Positions 4,753-5,892 of a stretch of 5,892 nucleotides of DNA are shown here, in pieces (the stretch's first letter is position 1; each line of letters begins with the position of its first letter). The notes under the pieces are model-generated. The model saw only the letters and a program-made list of their open reading frames with translations, searched no databases and was not told the origin of the DNA. The stretch comes from an uncultured Oscillospiraceae bacterium (GTDB lineage: Bacteria > Bacillota > Clostridia > Oscillospirales > Oscillospiraceae): assembly GCA_934636045.1 (NCBI GenBank), contig CAKTZP010000125.1, positions 1-5,892 on the forward strand, read 5' to 3'. The position numbers were made by a program, and so were the translations under genes.

Positions 4753-5892
4753 GCTTCCTCCTGCTGGTGAAAATGGTCGTAGACCGCCTGCGCCGTCGGC
4801 GCGGGCAGAAGCGTCGCAAGCTGCTCGATGCTGGCCTCGCGGATGGCGGTCAGTGAGCCAAAGCGCTTGAGCAGCGCCAGCCGCCGCTTTTCGCCGATGC
4901 CGGGAATTTCATCCAGCTGCGAGCCTCGGACGCGCTTGCTGCGCAGGGTACGGTGGTAGGTAATGGCAAAGCGGTGCGTCTCCTCCTGAATGCGCCCGAT
5001 GAGCGCAAACACGGCAGGCGCGGTCTGGATGCCGATCTCCGCGCCGTCGGGCGTGACAAGGGCGCGTGTGCGGTGGCGGTCGTCCTTGACCATGCCAAAG
5101 ACGGGCAGCGAGACACCCAGCTCCGCAAGCGCCTCGCACACGGTCTGCGCGTGGACGATGCCGCCGTCGATGAGCAGCGCGTCTGGCCGCTCGGCAAAGC
5201 ACTTATCGCCGTCCAGATAATGACGGAACCGGCGCGTCAGCACCTGCCGCATCGAGGCGTAGTCGTCCTGATCGTCCATGTTTTCGAGCTTAAAGCGCTT
5301 GTAATCGCTCTTTTTCGGCTTGCCGTCAACAAACACCACCATGGATGCCACAATGTCCGTTCCGGCAATGTTGGAAATATCATAGGATTCCAGCCGCTGC
5401 GGCGGCTCCGGCAGACGGAGCATCGCGCCGAGCTGTGCGAGTGTACCGTTCAGCCGCTCGGCAGCGGAGGTTGCGCGCTCGGCCTCCTCGCGGGCGTTTT
5501 TGTTCGCCAGCTCGATGAGCTTGCGGCTGTTGCCGCGCTGGGGTGTAAAGATGCGCACCGGCCGTCCCAGATTTTCCTGCAGCAGCTGCGTAAACAGCTC
5601 TGCATCATCCATGGCGCACGGGAGCAAAATGCGCTTCGGCGCGGCGCCGCGGCGCAGGTAGTATTGCTTGAGCAGCGAGGAGATCGCCTCCTGCTCATCC
5701 TCCGGCAGGCTCAGCAGCGCATAGTCCTTGTCCATCAGATTGCCTCGGACAAAATGCAGCACCGCAAAGCAGGACTTGGCCTCGGTGGAATACCAGCCGA
5801 TCACGTCCGTGTCGGCCATGGTTGCCGCTGTGACGAGCTGGCGCTGCGACAGCAGCTCAATGGCGTTCAGACGGTCGCGCAGCTGCGCGGCC
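4749..5892 (-). CDS. uvrC: UvrABC excinuclease subunit C, C-terminal 380 residues (5' end outside window)
   Basis: Nuclease of nucleotide excision repair that cuts on both sides of a lesion after UvrA and UvrB have marked it. The frame is open through the right edge, starting AAQLRDRLNAIELLSQRQ, which is the end of the UvrB-binding UVR region. The Met codon at 5817-5819 is therefore internal and not the start. The missing part, about 220 residues, should hold the GIY-YIG domain that makes the 3' cut. The RNase H-like domain for the 5' cut is complete: YDISN with Asp171, LLIDGG with Asp242 and ITYHR with His313 (fragment numbering) match the catalytic Asp/Asp/His set. The helix-hairpin-helix tail begins SQLDEIPGIGEKRR at about 324. 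Family length is about 600 residues. Two motifs differ from what I remember of the family: IVHA follows LIDGG where KGQ or KGH is usual, and LPAP stands where a second PG hairpin is expected. Confidence 0.96.
   Translation of the reverse strand, partial: AAQLRDRLNAIELLSQRQLVTAATMADTDVIGWYSTEAKSCFAVLHFVRGNLMDKDYALLSLPEDEQEAISSLLKQYYLRRGAAPKRILLPCAMDDAELFTQLLQENLGRPVRIFTPQRGNSRKLIELANKNAREEAERATSAAERLNGTLAQLGAMLRLPEPPQRLESYDISNIAGTDIVASMVVFVDGKPKKSDYKRFKLENMDDQDDYASMRQVLTRRFRHYLDGDKCFAERPDALLIDGGIVHAQTVCEALAELGVSLPVFGMVKDDRHRTRALVTPDGAEIGIQTAPAVFALIGRIQEETHRFAITYHRTLRSKRVRGSQLDEIPGIGEKRRLALLKRFGSLTAIREASIEQLATLLPAPTAQAVYDHFHQQEEA

Noticed and set aside
5817..5819. ATG as the true start of a short 356-residue UvrC
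   Set aside because: The frame stays open to the window edge and reads AAQLRDRLNAIELLSQRQ, typical UvrC sequence, so the gene is cut by the window and is not truncated in the genome.
1..5892. Search for mobile elements, CRISPR repeats, tRNA or rRNA genes, and novel defence or toxin systems
   Set aside because: Almost the whole window is explained by six housekeeping genes and their signals. I saw no spaced direct repeats, transposase, cloverleaf sequence or atypical small gene in the short gaps between them.

Overview
This is an ordinary chromosomal housekeeping segment with every gene on the minus strand. It reads, in transcription order from the right edge: uvrC (5' end cut off), rsmD, coaD, a coiled-coil protein of unknown function, a phosphoglucomutase-type phosphohexomutase, and valS (3' end cut off). 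The organism is most likely a GC-rich Firmicute of class Clostridia, with Oscillospiraceae/Ruminococcaceae-type gut bacteria the best guess. The reasons are the T-box leader in front of valS, the strong AGGAGG-type ribosome binding sites, the U-tailed terminators, the adjacent rsmD-coaD pair and the character of the proteins. The genus cannot be read from the sequence.

Region 3138-5892 is one compact operon. The uvrC stop overlaps the rsmD start by ATGA, the rsmD stop overlaps the coaD start by ATGA, and the coiled-coil gene follows coaD after 14 bases. A 12-bp hairpin with a U tract at 3138-3171 closes the operon. The functions are DNA excision repair (UvrC), 16S rRNA m2G966 methylation (RsmD) and coenzyme A synthesis (CoaD), which share no pathway.

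Region 1415-3121 is a complete phosphohexomutase gene with all four family motifs. Its ribosome binding site begins 5 bases after the U tract of the operon terminator, and no clear promoter lies between them, so its source of transcription is unclear. It has no terminator of its own.

Region 1-1405 is the valS unit. It has a near-consensus promoter (TTGACA, 17-base spacer, TATCAT) and a leader of about 280 bases that is a T-box tRNA-sensing riboswitch. The specifier codon GTC (valine), the apical GGTTGGTGCAA element, the T-box core, a mutually exclusive antiterminator and terminator, and the ribosome binding site can all be placed. After it come the first 362 residues of valyl-tRNA synthetase.

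I found no mobile element, CRISPR array, tRNA, rRNA or sign of transfer, and no convincing undescribed system. The points most worth a second look are the transcription arrangement on either side of the phosphohexomutase gene and the uncharacterised coiled-coil protein behind coaD.
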